Shown: positions 23,689 to 34,175 of the stretch, piece after piece
How the letters are laid out: each line of letters opens with the position of its first letter
How positions within the stretch are numbered: position 1 is the stretch's first letter
Assembly: GCA_037074705.1 (NCBI GenBank)
Contig: CM073590.1
Coordinates: forward strand, 242,165,601-242,229,600
Origin: Zhengitettix transpicula
Taxonomy: Eukaryota > Arthropoda > Insecta > Orthoptera > Tetrigidae
Length of the DNA: 64,000 nt
Direction of reading: 5' to 3'
Notes under the pieces: model-generated
What the model saw: the letters and a program-made list of their open reading frames with translations, nothing else
The model's database searches: none
What the model was told of the DNA's origin: nothing
Translations under genes and position numbers: made by a program

Positions 23689-23724
23689 CGACGTTTCGTC
23701 CACAATTTTCGAGACATCATGAGG
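23689..23724 (-). ncRNA. Hammerhead-ribozyme-like motif
   Basis: Minus strand: CTCATGA (one change), helix II TGTCTC against GTGGAC, then GAAACGTCGT. It is the inverted partner of 22054. Confidence 0.5.
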
Positions 23725-23897
23725 TAAGTACCTTAAAAGAGGAAAACATGTATACAATAAAGTAATAAATTAAAAATTGACTATAACATAGTTAAAAATT
23801 AATTATATAAATTTACAGGTTGGAATTAAATTTGTTGAATGGTAATTATTATAAACTTACGGTTATGAATGTATGTATATGATAAAAATTATACGTG

Positions 23898-24321
23898 AAC
23901 TAAGGTTCCCACGTGCCGAGGCACCTCGGCCTGTTTTGAGAGGTGTATGTTCCGGGGTCGCAGACCTTGGGGCATACTGTATGAGTTGTCCGCTATTCCT
24001 ATTGTAATAGTCGGTCAGCTGCCTCCTAAACTGGTCAAGGCACGGCGAGGGGAAAGCTGCGACCCCACAGAAAACCCCTCTCCCGCCATCCAGGGAAGGG
24101 CGTGGGACAAGTACCAAATGCCCGACCTACCTGATGTAAGTTCTTCTAGGGTTTTCCCAGCATCACTTTAAAGCGAATTGCCGCGTAGGATCCGGGGACC
24201 CTAGTTAACCCTTGGCTACCTTCCTCTACCCTTCTGCATCCCCCTTTCAAATCCCTTCCTATGCTATTAAAGGGGAGTTGCCATCATGTGGATTACCCTA
24301 GACATAGCCTGGCTACAAGAA
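23898..24321 (+). repeat. R-family retroposon inserted in the palindrome arm
   Basis: Begins at GAACTAAGGTTCCCACG and ends with a type II tail and A run. The intact left arm supplies an empty-site comparison, so the insertion is younger than the palindrome. A short ACGT repeats on both sides and could be a 4-bp duplication. Confidence 0.9.
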
Positions 24322-24406
24322 AAAAAAAACGTCCAAAGAGAAATTTAGTGTCATTAAGTCCGTCCTATAAGTGAATTTTTTTTACAGAAAATTGACAGGT
24401 TTATTT

Positions 24407-24438
24407 AACGTTTCTTCCGTATATTTTGGACTCTTCAG
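24407..24438 (-). ncRNA. Hammerhead-ribozyme-like motif
   Basis: Minus strand: CTGAAGA, GTCC ... GGAA and GAAACGTT. It is the inverted partner of 21795, with one helix II change. Confidence 0.5.
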
Positions 24439-24480
24439 GAGTTATATATTAAAAAAGAACCACGATCAAATGCTAGCCTT

Positions 24481-25207
24481 ATTCAGTATTTTAAACTACT
24501 ACTACAACTAGTTATATTCTCGTTGCCGTAGTAACGCAACTTTCGTCTGCGACGTGTGAGTGTTTTCTCTTTGCTCCTACACAGCAAACGGCGTATTTAA
24601 TTGACGTCACTAATCTAATTAAAAAATGACCAGTACAGTTATATACTTTTTTTTCTTGCCGGGGGGGGGGGGGGATTTAGGCATCAGTTTTCGGGATCTA
24701 GGATAGATAAATGTTAACCAACCGACGAAAACTATTTTTTTTCCTCCCTCTGATTCTTCTAAACAAATTGGATTGCCGAGATGGTCTGCGCGTGGTCCGG
24801 AATAGTGATGATGTGCCGATGAGAGAAAAGGCCTCTCTCTATCTATCTCTTAATAACCGGGCAGAGAGGAATGCGAGAGGAAGCCGGTAGTGGTCGAGGC
24901 TTGTTTAGAGGCAACACGCACCAATTAATTGTGCGCCTCTGCTGCTGCTGGCTACTCACTGCGCTCGGAACACATTTAATTGATTGTGTAATTAAAGCGG
25001 CTACCTACCTGCTCCTCCTCTCAAGCCGCTATCAATCATACAAACAACGAAAAAATAAATAATATTCCTCCGCCTCCTCCTCCTCCCTTGCCTGCGTCCG
25101 TCAAAATGCTTACGGAATATTTAAGCCCCTTCTCTCTGTATTGAAGGCCACGGTCCTGGGTAATAAAGAAGAAGAAGAAGTGGTGTTGCGTTAATTAGGC
25201 CTTGTTG
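24481..25207. other. Gene-free stretch
   Basis: Contains TGACGTCA at 24602, a G14-type run at about 24660-24674, and CT/TCC-rich tracts near 24830-25090. No gene recognised. Confidence 0.4.
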
Positions 25208-25258
25208 CTGTTCGTCCAGTATATATTTAATTATTTTTCTGCAAACTGATGTATATAT

Positions 25259-25847
25259 TGTAATGACTTATTGCCATATATAAAAAACTTTATTACATAA
25301 AAATATAAAAATACATTAAAAGAAAATTATTGGGCGCCAGCAGCTATACATATAGTCTGCAAAAATAATTAACAACAATTAGCTCCGGCTTTGTTAAAGA
25401 AATCCTCCTTCTCTACAAGGTAATGTGGGCGGCTTGGTTTCTATTCACAAACAGACTTTGGTTCCGTACTGTGTAAAAAAATCTTAACTTCTGAAGGCAC
25501 TTTACATTAATGGTGACTCTTACTTGAACTTATGGCCTCAGCCGACTTGTAGTGGATCACTGGTCTTGTAGCAGCCTACGATCTCCTTCTTCGGCCCCCG
25601 CGATGGACGTCTCCAAAACTTTTCCACACTCTCGCCTCTCTCACTCCACTTTCAGTCCTCCTCTCTGTCTGTCCACTTTCTCCCGGGTGTGGAGTATATA
25701 TCCTTACTCCGCCCCCTCCGCCAAACGATGCAAAAAAAGGGACGCGTTCCCTCGGCTTCTTTGGGCCTCTCCAGCGCACGTGCACTTTTAATTAATTCCT
25801 TCTCAAGCCCGCGGACAAAGGGCGGCCACTTACCGATGTTATTCACT

Positions 25848-25850
<3 letters not shown>
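25259..25850 (-). mobile_element. Solo-LTR-like insertion, 592 bp
   Basis: Starts TGTAATGA and ends TCACTACA, the TG...CA termini expected of an LTR, and it is bounded by TA-rich sequence. The minus strand carries AATAAA near its 3' end. TGGCGCCCAA, the start of a tRNA-Lys-type primer-binding site, occurs near 25330 on the minus strand, so part of an internal region may be included. No gag/pol sequence. Confidence 0.5.

Positions 25851-25892
<42 letters not shown>
25851..25892. repeat. (AT)n microsatellite
   Basis: About 21 AT units, directly abutting the LTR-like end. Confidence 0.97.
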
Positions 25893-25895
<3 letters not shown>

Positions 25896-25937
25896 GGTGA
25901 TTAAAAGGCATTTATTAATTAATAATTAGAAATAATT

Positions 25938-27365
25938 GTTTTCAATTTTTGTTATTTAGATTGAATGACGTTCACGAGTGTAACCAATCGATTCCGACTT
26001 CCAAGGTAAGAGACTAAGAATTTCGTTACAGAAGAACGTCACAATATATATATATTAATATTTACTAAGGAAGGAAAATTAAATAAACACATTAATTCAT
26101 CAATAATAATGTTAACCTAAATTTTAAATGAAAGGATGCTTTAATAATAATTAAGATCTTTACATAAACAAACAAATTGATTTATTACTGCACAAATAGT
26201 TAAATTTACAAATGTTATTCCATGAATTTTACAACAGTTGCCACGTAATTAACTTTCAATTTATATTATTTATTAGTGTTTTACAATCAAAATTTACTCT
26301 CTCTCTCTCAGGGTCTTTACGGGGCTTTTAAGTAAAGAAAATATTTGTTAACAATCAAATTTTCTATGTAGCTATTCATGACTTCAATGTATTATTAACC
26401 ATGCAAACATAAAATCTTAGCTTTAAATTATACTGTTCGTCCAGTATATATTTAATTATTTTTCTGCAAACTGATATATATATTATGCTAATTAAAAGGC
26501 AATTATTAATTAATAATTTAAAAAACTTGGACTCGAATTGTTAGCGGCAGAAGACACAAGTTGCACACAAGAATGGGCAATAATGTCACAGGTTTAAGGT
26601 ATTGTAGGCTGTTGGTTCGCTGGACGCAAGGTGTGCGCCAGTCGTCGTCGTCGATCCATAGCAGAAGAAAGTTGTCGTTGAATTATTGCAGACTAAAGTC
26701 GTCGAGATATTGCAGTGTAAAGATTTCAGAATATTGGAGAGTCTTCATCGAAATATTGCAGTGTAAAGCCAACAGGGATTTTTAGAGTCAGTGTTAAAAG
26801 TGGCCTGTTATAAATATTAATGAGTGTGTAAATGATTGAACGAGCACCATTACCCTGATTACCAGAAACTGTAAGTTACAATATCACTCAATTCATAATT
26901 GTAAACAATTAGGTAAAGGCAATTATCGTCAGATTTCGGTTTTCGAAGATCGTTTATAATTTAAAGTTAACATTTTTTTATTTGCATTATAAATAATACA
27001 TTGAAGTCATGAATAGCTTAATAGAAAATTTGATTGTTAACAAATATTTTCTTTCTTTAAAGGCCCCGTAAAGACCCTGAGAGAGAGAGTAAATTTTGAT
27101 TTAAAACACTAATAAATAATATAAATTGGAAGTTAATTACGTTTAATTTCATTTAAAATTTAAATTAATATTATTATTATTAATGCATTAATGTGTTTAT
27201 TTAACTTTACTTCATTAGTAAACATTACAATACATATATATATATATATATATATTGTGACGTTCTTCTGTAACGAAATTCTTTGACTCTTATCTTGGAA
27301 CCCGGAATCGGTTTGTTACACTCGTGAACGTCATTCAATCTAAATAGCATAAAAATTAAAAACAG
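25938..27365. mobile_element. Foldback element with roughly 415-495-bp inverted arms
   Basis: Left arm 25938-26432, right arm 26954-27365. Shared inverted features include GATTGAATGACGTTCACGAG, the CAGAAGAACGTCACAATATA end, GTCTTTACGGGGC and a GA/CT run. The left arm has about 100 bp missing from the right arm. The centre holds repeat X copy 2 and unique sequence. No transposase. Confidence 0.75.
26433..26520 (+). repeat. Repeat X, uninterrupted copy (empty site)
   Basis: Continuous version of the sequence split at 25258/25893. It defines the boundaries of the LTR-like insertion. Confidence 0.75.
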
Positions 27366-27399
27366 AAATATTTTTTTACCTTGATACATACCTGAGGAC

Positions 27400-27960
27400 G
27401 ATATAAATATGGCGGGAAAATTAACTTACATTTGCCGCAAGGATTGTAAAGTATTTGATATTGATTCTTATTATCATTCGATGGATAAAGTTATAGTTTT
27501 TATTCATGAAAACTTTTTCTGCTTTATTTCATTACGAAAAAAGGAGCTATTTCCTTCGTTCGTCGCGTAGTAACGTCTCTCTCTCGTGTGACGTCACGGT
27601 CTCTTGGCGCGCCGTAATTTAACATAAAATGATCACATTTTTTCAATTATAATTCTTTCCTCATTTATGCTAGGGGTTGCTCAACCCCCCTCCCCCCCAT
27701 TACCGTTTCTAGTGTTTTTAAGTATAAGTGCACCAATGTTTATTGCAATCTGTCCACGCCATTAAATTTGTGTATAGAGATTAACGTAAATACATACACA
27801 CAAATATACATCCTTTTTTTATTATATCGATGTAGATATATATAGATAATTGACCTGTCCGCACATCTATTTCTATATAAAGCCACTCAAGCAGCAAGTG
27901 ACATAATTTCCGCACTTGTCAGGTTCCTCCATAAGAAACACTGCCATAAAAGACACTCCA
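27400..27960 (-). repeat. TATG-head interspersed repeat, copy 2
   Basis: Inverted homologue of 15627-16075, longer at its 5' side (27830-27960 matches 58590-58690). TGACGTCA at 27589. A C-rich run lies at about 27685-27699. Confidence 0.75.
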
Positions 27961-28876
27961 CACTTGCTAATCGTCTCTGTAGATCAGGACACTCGTCCTG
28001 ACTTCTACGATGAACAACAGGAGAATTATTATGTTGCCCCTTTCCCTCATACAGCAAAGGTGGTACAGACGGACGACGACTCAGAGCGAATGTAAAAGTC
28101 CTCCAGAGAGGACCACTAATTTGCGAGCGTCATCTTCGGCGACGGACAATTAGACGAGAAATGGCTGCAGCTGGAGGAGGAGGAATGGACCAAAGTGATG
28201 AGAGGAGGCGACGGGGCAACATTCCATGGAGCGGACAGCTTCCATCCATCAGCCTCCTCCGTATTAAGCCCTGTCCTGTCACCGCTGACTGCCTGTCCGC
28301 AGATAACAGTCGCTGGTCAGCTCCACTCTGGAATCGGAGGGGAATGTAAATCACACCAGGGGGCGAAGGAGCTGTTGGTGGTGGTGGTCAACTCCCGGTG
28401 ACGACACACCGGAAGCTTCCCTCCTGTTACAATGAAATCTGAAACTCGGTGGTAATAGGGTCAGATAACCCCGTCACTGAAAACAACAACCACGACCATC
28501 TCGTAGTCTGCCGTGGCACGGCGAAGAATATTTTTTTTATATAGCCTAGCAAAAGAAACTAATAATGATTGAAGAACCTCTGCTCCAACAGACACTTTGG
28601 TATCGATGGTTTCCTCTGCCACGTCTTCCTTTAGCTTTGTAGGAATTCTTTAATATTTCCGGAAGGGATTCAATCGATTAATCTGACCGGTTATGGCGTA
28701 GTCAGTCGAAAAAAATGTAATAAAAAACACGATATTGTTAATTTTAAAATGAAGTAATTAATAATCGATAACTATTAAAACCAAGTTCTGAAAAAAATTA
28801 AAATCAAGAATATTATGAGTTAAAATATACATTTCAAAGTAATGATCATTTTAATCACTCACTATACATTAATTTA
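27961..28876. other. Gene-free stretch
   Basis: A GC-richer patch at 28080-28420 has overlapping frames of 62-74 codons on both strands and no recognisable domain. The rest is AT-rich. Confidence 0.4.
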
Positions 28877-28995
28877 GATCGTCCTCAGGTATGTATCAAG
28901 GTACAAAAATAATTCTGTTTTTAATTTTTATGTTATTTAGATTGAATGACGTTCACGAGTGTTTACATTGTGAATCTAGCTAAGAATTTAATCCT
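28877..28995 (+). repeat. Chimeric repeat end (foldback flank joined to TATG-repeat end)
   Basis: 28877-28960 is the inverted counterpart of 27320-27405 (GTCCTCAGGTATGTATCAAG ... GACGTTCACGAGTG). It is joined directly to the 3' end of the TATG-head repeat (TTTACATTGTGAATCTAGCT). Confidence 0.6.
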
Positions 28996-29964
28996 TGGTG
29001 ATGTCTGAGGACTAAGGGACAATTATGTCCTGCAGTACTCAAGGAGTATATTGAAGAAGAAATTCGGAGGTTATGTTTGTTGCAACTGATGCAATAAAAT
29101 TCAATGTATTTTACAGCTGTTGAATTAATGCACTATCGTGGTGGAAAGTGTGTACGGAACTAGGAACAGTTAGATATAGGTTAAGTCACTTCTTCACTTA
29201 AGATTAATGTAGAATTAAATACTTTTTTTCAGGTTTATATAAATAAGTACACGTGGCAACGCCGCGGCACACAGAGACAGTCTTATACAAAGAAAAATGT
29301 TTCTGGGGCCTTTATTTAATTTTTACTCCTCTTAAATATCGATTCAACGATTTTTATTTTTTGTGATCATTTGTCGGTCGTACCGGTTTATTCGATCCTT
29401 CAATATTTTTGTTTCATCGAGTTCAGTGTTTCTTTATTCTCTTCTGAATTTTCTTGACTGTTATTTGTTTCTCTATTTTATTATTCCGCCTAACTTTTTA
29501 ACACGCAACCGTCGACCATATTTGGAATCTTCTACAGTTGTGACTGAATTTTTTCGCCCCCCGTTTCCTAGTGTCCCTGGTAAAAAAAAAATCCTCGAGG
29601 GAAGTGAAAGGGGAATAAAAAGTATACTGTAACTATTCGACCTCATGAAAACTTGAATTTTATTTCTTTGACAGGGATCCCAAAATTTGAAATTTATCTG
29701 GCAAGGAAATATTTTGATAACGGAACGTTTGTGGAGCTCTGGGTTGTATTTAAGTGAAACACGTGGAATTAAGAAGAAAAAAAATTAAGAAAGGAATAGA
29801 CTTGAAGATTTTGCAATTGTGGTGGTAACACTGAAGTATTTTGGAGATTAGAAGCACCAAGTTTAAGACGAAAAATTTTCCGAAAGTATAATTGCATGTA
29901 GTCTTTCTAGAGAATGAATAAATTCTTGTCGGGCGGCGGCGGCGACAACTCAACGAGTAAACAG
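28996..29964. other. Gene-free stretch
   Basis: AT-rich. An 89-codon plus frame at 29363-29632 has a hydrophobic, composition-driven translation and no family resemblance. Confidence 0.4.
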
Positions 29965-30020
29965 TTGTATTCGCGTCGTTTCGGTGGCAGTGAACGTCAT
30001 CAGAAACGTCCCGAATACAA
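29965..30020 (-). ncRNA. Hammerhead-like motif with clear helix I
   Basis: Minus strand: TTGTATTCG, then CTGATGA, a helix II segment, GAAACGAC, then CGAATACAA. The outer 9-nt arms are perfectly complementary, giving the helix I that most copies lack. The cleavage triplet is GAC where GTC is expected, so it is probably inactive. Confidence 0.5.
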
Positions 30021-31047
30021 TTTTCGACTCATTCAGAAGAAGCCGGAGAAGACTTTATTCGCTATAATTGCAATTCAAATCAGTGAATTTAAAAAAAAAT
30101 AAAGTAGTCCCTGGGGGAAAGAAATTGGACGAGTCTGGGGACAGCAGCACCGGTGACGTCACACCAACCGCTGACGTCACAGTCTACGAAAAACAGTACA
30201 ACGCACAGAGGCCACAATTACAAATTCTTGAGAATAAAACTAAAGTATTCAGATTTATTTATTAAAATATTTCTTGTTTACCGAACAGGACTTTGTATTT
30301 TTAGAAGCTCTTTTCGAAAAAAAAAAATGTAGCAACAAGTATTTGAATTTTATTTGTTTTAAATTTTCCCGTACCTGTTGGTCATGGTGATTAAAAAATT
30401 ATTTATTTAAATACTATTATTAGTACTCCCGAAAGATCTTTGATTTGTCAATAATTTAATAATGTTATTTGATGATAATAATAGTAATTATTACGATTAT
30501 CGAGATTATTATTTGTTGCTATTTATAACCCATTTGGCCAGGTTCTATAAATTTACGGCAACGTTTTACACGAGTTAATGACTTCACTAAGGGAATGACG
30601 TATTAGGGGGCGGGGCTGTGCTACCAACCTCGTCTAGTACGCAGAAGATGTTTTGGCCCGTCATGAAATTGTGAGGGGTGGGGGGTTTGGGTTTTAATTT
30701 TTTTCCCCCTTCACCGTTGAGAATGATTTTCATGCTGGTCCCAGATAATGAGGGTTGAATGTTAGTGATGGATGACGTCATCCTACATCAGCCGAAACGT
30801 CGTAAAATCTCGTCGCAGACGGTGACTAAGTCCGACGTCCTTGGAAGTGGAAGGGTACGTCACCTTCTCCAGGGATTCCTGTCAGGGTCGTTCGTTCGTT
30901 CGTTCGATCGACGAGAGTATAAATTATATTGTATTTATGAGGTACTAAATATTTCCCACTTGTCAGGTCCAATGAGAATGACTGCCGCGGAAGTGAGTTG
31001 CTACCAGTTCACACTTGCCAACCGTGTTGCTGCTGTTCTGATTTATA
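30021..31047. other. Gene-free stretch
   Basis: Two TGACGTCA sites 18 bp apart (30154, 30172) and one at 30773 inside the longer palindrome GGATGACGTCATCC. A degraded hammerhead-type box GCCGAAACGTCG follows at about 30791. The 190-codon frame that starts at 30759 runs mostly through an R repeat and is not a gene. Confidence 0.45.
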
Positions 31048-31355
31048 TCAAGGCACGGAGAGGGGTAACTTGCGACCCCACAGCAAACTCTTCTCCCGCC
31101 ATCGGAAGGGTGTGGGACAAGTACCAAATGCCTGACCTACCTGATGCAGGTTTTCATAGGGTTTTCCCTGCATTACTGTTAGGCGAATGCCGGGTAGGAT
31201 CCTTAAACTATAGGCCGGGGTCCCTAGTTAGCCCTTGGCTACCTTCCTCCACCCTTCCGCATCCCCCCTTTCAAATCCTTTTCCTATCCTATAAGAGGGG
31301 AGTTGCTACCATGTGGATTACCCTCATGTAGCCTGTCTACACCCCAAAAAAAAAG
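31048..31355 (+). repeat. R-family retroposon, 5'-truncated
   Basis: Starts at AAGGCACGGAGAGGGG and ends with a mixed tail (CTCATGTAGCCTG then TCTACACCCC) and an A run. A second R copy follows immediately in the same direction. Confidence 0.88.
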
Positions 31356-31815
31356 AAAAGATGCCTCCTCCTCTCTCCGTTTTTGAACTAAGGTTACCAC
31401 AAGCCTGTTTTGAGAGGTGAATGTTCCGGGGTCGCAGACCTTGGGCATACGGTAAGAGTTGTCGGCTATTCCTATTGGAATAGTCGGCCAGCTGCCTCCT
31501 AAACTGGTCGAGGCACGGAGAAGGGAAAGCTGCGACCCCACATCAAACCGCTCTTCCCGCTATCGGAAGGGCGTGGGACAAGTACCAAATGCCCGACCTA
31601 CCTGATGCAGGTTTTTCTAGGGTTTGTCTTGCATTAATTTTAGGCGAATGCTGGATAGGATCCTTAAACTATAGCCCGGGAGCCCTACCTAGTTAACCGT
31701 AGGCGACCTTCTCTACCCTTCCGCATTCCTCCTTTTCAAATCCTTTCCTATGCTATTAAAGGGGAACTGCCACCATGTGTATTACCCTCATGTAACCTGT
31801 TACCCTAAAAAAAAG
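31356..31815 (+). repeat. R-family retroposon
   Basis: Starts at GATGCCTCCTCCTCTCTCCG and ends CCTGTTACCC plus A run (type I tail). It has a 16-bp deletion after GTTACCACAAG relative to other copies. Confidence 0.88.
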
Positions 31816-31997
31816 TCACTGGTGGCAGCAGCTACAAAGAGATTACCGTAAGAACAAGAAACGCATGGCGAATGAAGAATGCGGATATTAAAAACAAAAT
31901 TAACGACTGTAGAACAGTAAGACGAGAATTAACGACCCGTAAAACAGACAAAAAAAAAACAAATTAATTTTTTCAACAGTCGCCAGTGTTGTACTGG

Positions 31998-32034
31998 TAT
32001 TGAGAAAGGTCACTCAACATTTGATCGAAACGTC
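31998..32034 (+). ncRNA. Hammerhead-like motif, decayed
   Basis: TTGAGAAAGGTC ... GATCGAAACGTC. The last box is intact, but the first is not consensus. Confidence 0.3.
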
Positions 32035-32087
32035 TATATATTTTTAAATGATATTGTTCACAATTAATTTATTAAGAAGAAGAAGAA

Positions 32088-32213
32088 AGTGTAGACAGAC
32101 TGTATGTAGGACAATCCACATAGAGGCAACTCCCTTCATAGGAAAGGGACTGAAAGGGGGAATGCGGAAAGGTAGAGGAAGGTAGCCAGGGGCTAACCAC
32201 GGCCTCCGGACTG
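32088..32213 (-). repeat. R-family retroposon, 3' end only
   Basis: Inverted copy of the last 125 bp (GTAGACAGACTGT ... GGCAACTCCC ... GATGCGGAAAGG as read on plus). It is heavily 5'-truncated. Confidence 0.8.
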
Positions 32214-32944
32214 CTTATTTCCCGTCGACCATTCATTCAATATCCTTTCTTTTCCTTAAAAATTGTTGTTTTTTTCTCCCCTATTCTGGTTGAGTCGACT
32301 GTTATTCCTCTGACTAGTTTTCTCTTTATTATGACGCAGACTAAGGAATATCAGACCAATATTCGAAATATTTATAATCTTCTACATTACTGAAACAATT
32401 CCCCCCCTCTTATCCTACAGTCTTTGTTTATTCCGGTATCTGATGGACTATCGGGTTTTTGCTATTCTTTTCCTTTCAGATCCAAAAAAATCCGTCAAAG
32501 TATCCTCCTCCAGTTCTGACTTTCCTTTTAAGACCAACGCAGGTTTTGGAAATTTTTCATTTTGCCACTCCTCTTAATTGTCATCTCATCCGAATTTTTA
32601 TGATCATTTCTTACTCCTGCTTCAATCCTTCGATATATTTCTTTCCAACGACTTATTTTCCTTAGTTTCTACAAAGTAGTGAATCATCCGAGGGGGGGGA
32701 TAATATTCTCTATTCTAACAACCTATATTTGTTATTTATGTCAGCACGGAGGAGACACGAGTTCCGGCTCCTCGTGGTAAAACAAGCTAAAGTCACTGTA
32801 ATTACGGCGCTCACTTGTTTTCTATTTACAGGTTATAGTCCGTCGAAAATTAGTTGTTGTCAGGCGGCACTAACTTGTGCTCGTAGTCAAACTGTCCGCG
32901 TAAATCACGTACTCGTGCACGTCAAGCAACTGTTTACATAAAAG

Positions 32945-33005
<61 letters not shown>

Positions 33006-33479
33006 TTAGTTTATCTTCAAGGATCAGTTATTACCCGTTGTTTTTTTTAAAAAAAAATAATCTTTGTGGCTTACTTGATTATTTTCAGAAACCTTACATT
33101 TTTTCCAGGAACAACAATTTTACACCATTATCACAGTAATTCTTTGTCTCTTTATCGTTTTACGGGGAGGAATGGAGTAATTTCTGAACCATTTTCTCCT
33201 TGTCGTGTTTAATGAATTTTAACAAAGAATTTTCCTCAATAATTTTAGTCCGGTTTTACAAATTTATGACCGTTATAATCTCTTCACCTCCTTACAACAA
33301 CAGTACAATTTTTCCTGAACTAATCTTATAGACCTTATCTTTCCCTGTTTCACAGCAAAGACTTGACTTATTGCGTCTTTGATTTGCTGTGGGGATTTCT
33401 TCTACTCAGTTCGATTCCCTTTAGAGTATTATTGATCGTAACGTCAAAAAAGAGACTCTACAAACTTTGATGTTTTGTC
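32214..33479. other. Gene-free AT/T-rich stretch with (AT)n
   Basis: Holds a long (AT)n tract at 32947-33003 and a T8A9 junction at 33041-33057. A 70-codon frame at 32729-32941 ends at the microsatellite and has no recognised domain. Confidence 0.5.
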
Positions 33480-33830
33480 CCGTGGAATACAGTCAAAGAT
33501 AATACTAAAATTTCAAAGGTTATGCCATTCCATGCACCCCTGTACCCCAAACCCTCAACCTTGTACTGAGACAATTTAATATTTACATCGTGTTTAAAAC
33601 CACTGACGCCCTCTTACAACATGTGATTAAGAGTAGCAAAGATCCCAGGTTCAATGTAATGACTGCGACGCCGATTACATCGGCCGGACTAAGCGACTCA
33701 AATGTCATTTTATTTAATCTAGTAGCCATTAGTTTTGATTGGGAAGATTATAGATATTGAGGATATTAGCCTGCTGTATAAAGGCCAATAATTTTACTTT
33801 AAATATTCAAAGTGACTCAGATACTGTAAG
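33480..33830 (+). pseudogene. Penelope-like element remnant: linker and GIY-YIG endonuclease
   Basis: Translations in shifting frames give LRQFNIYIVFKTTDALLQHV, then VQCNDCDADYIGRTKRLKCH, then KIIDIEDISLL. The order LRxxxIxxVFK, CxxCDxxYIGxTxRxLK, and (F)DWxxxKIIDIE is that of the region between reverse transcriptase and the C-terminus of Penelope-like proteins, where YIG belongs to the GIY-YIG nuclease. Frameshifts and stops make it a pseudogene. A hammerhead-like core follows about 180 bp downstream of the KIIDIED part. Confidence 0.6.
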
Positions 33831-33898
33831 TCTTATCTATGACGCTATATTATCTTTGTAATTTCTTAGGTTCTGTGTTTCTTTCTGTGCAATTGTCA

Positions 33899-33929
33899 CT
33901 GATGATCCCTGACTACGATCAGAGGAAAA
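33899..33929 (+). ncRNA. Hammerhead-like motif downstream of the Penelope remnant
   Basis: CTGATGA, a hairpin in which CTGA can pair with TCAG, then GGAAAATG. The first box is perfect and the second has decayed. Its position just 3' of the Penelope coding remnant is the informative point. Confidence 0.42.
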
Positions 33930-34137
33930 TGTATTCTTACTATTGACAAGTCATACATTGAATTGCCTATTTTTGACCAGGGAATTTTTTTACCGTCCTT
34001 TCAGTACTTTTTTTTATAGTTCTATTTATTGCATCCAATTTTTCTCTTTTCTCGATTTTTCGAATCGTCTGCAACTCTATTATAACGTTCTTTTTCATCG
34101 TGGTTTAATAAATTCGTATTTTTAACGGCGCCACCTG

Positions 34138-34175
34138 CTGAGGATCAAGGTCGAAAAAATTCTTGACCGAACGGC
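34138..34175 (+). ncRNA. Hammerhead-like motif
   Basis: CTGAGGA, helix II with GGTC/GACC (and TCAAG/CTTGA as an alternative), then GAACGG. The last box lacks one A of GAAAC. Confidence 0.4.

Larger units (their letters stand above)
23620..24480 (-). repeat. Right arm of large inverted repeat, split by an R insertion
   Basis: Inverted counterpart of 21735-22165. The R retroposon at 23898-24321 interrupts it, and the left arm at about 21885 shows the uninterrupted site. Confidence 0.8.
25208..25931 (+). repeat. Repeat X interrupted by an LTR-like insertion
   Basis: CTGTTCGTCCAGTATATATT ... (25208-25258) resumes at 25893-25931 (GATTAAAAGGCATTTATTAA). The uninterrupted version is present at 26433-26520, so 25259-25892 is an insertion. 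Confidence 0.75.

Noticed and set aside
30759..31331. 190-codon plus-strand frame
   Set aside because: Its second half is inside an R retroposon and its first half has no recognisable motif.
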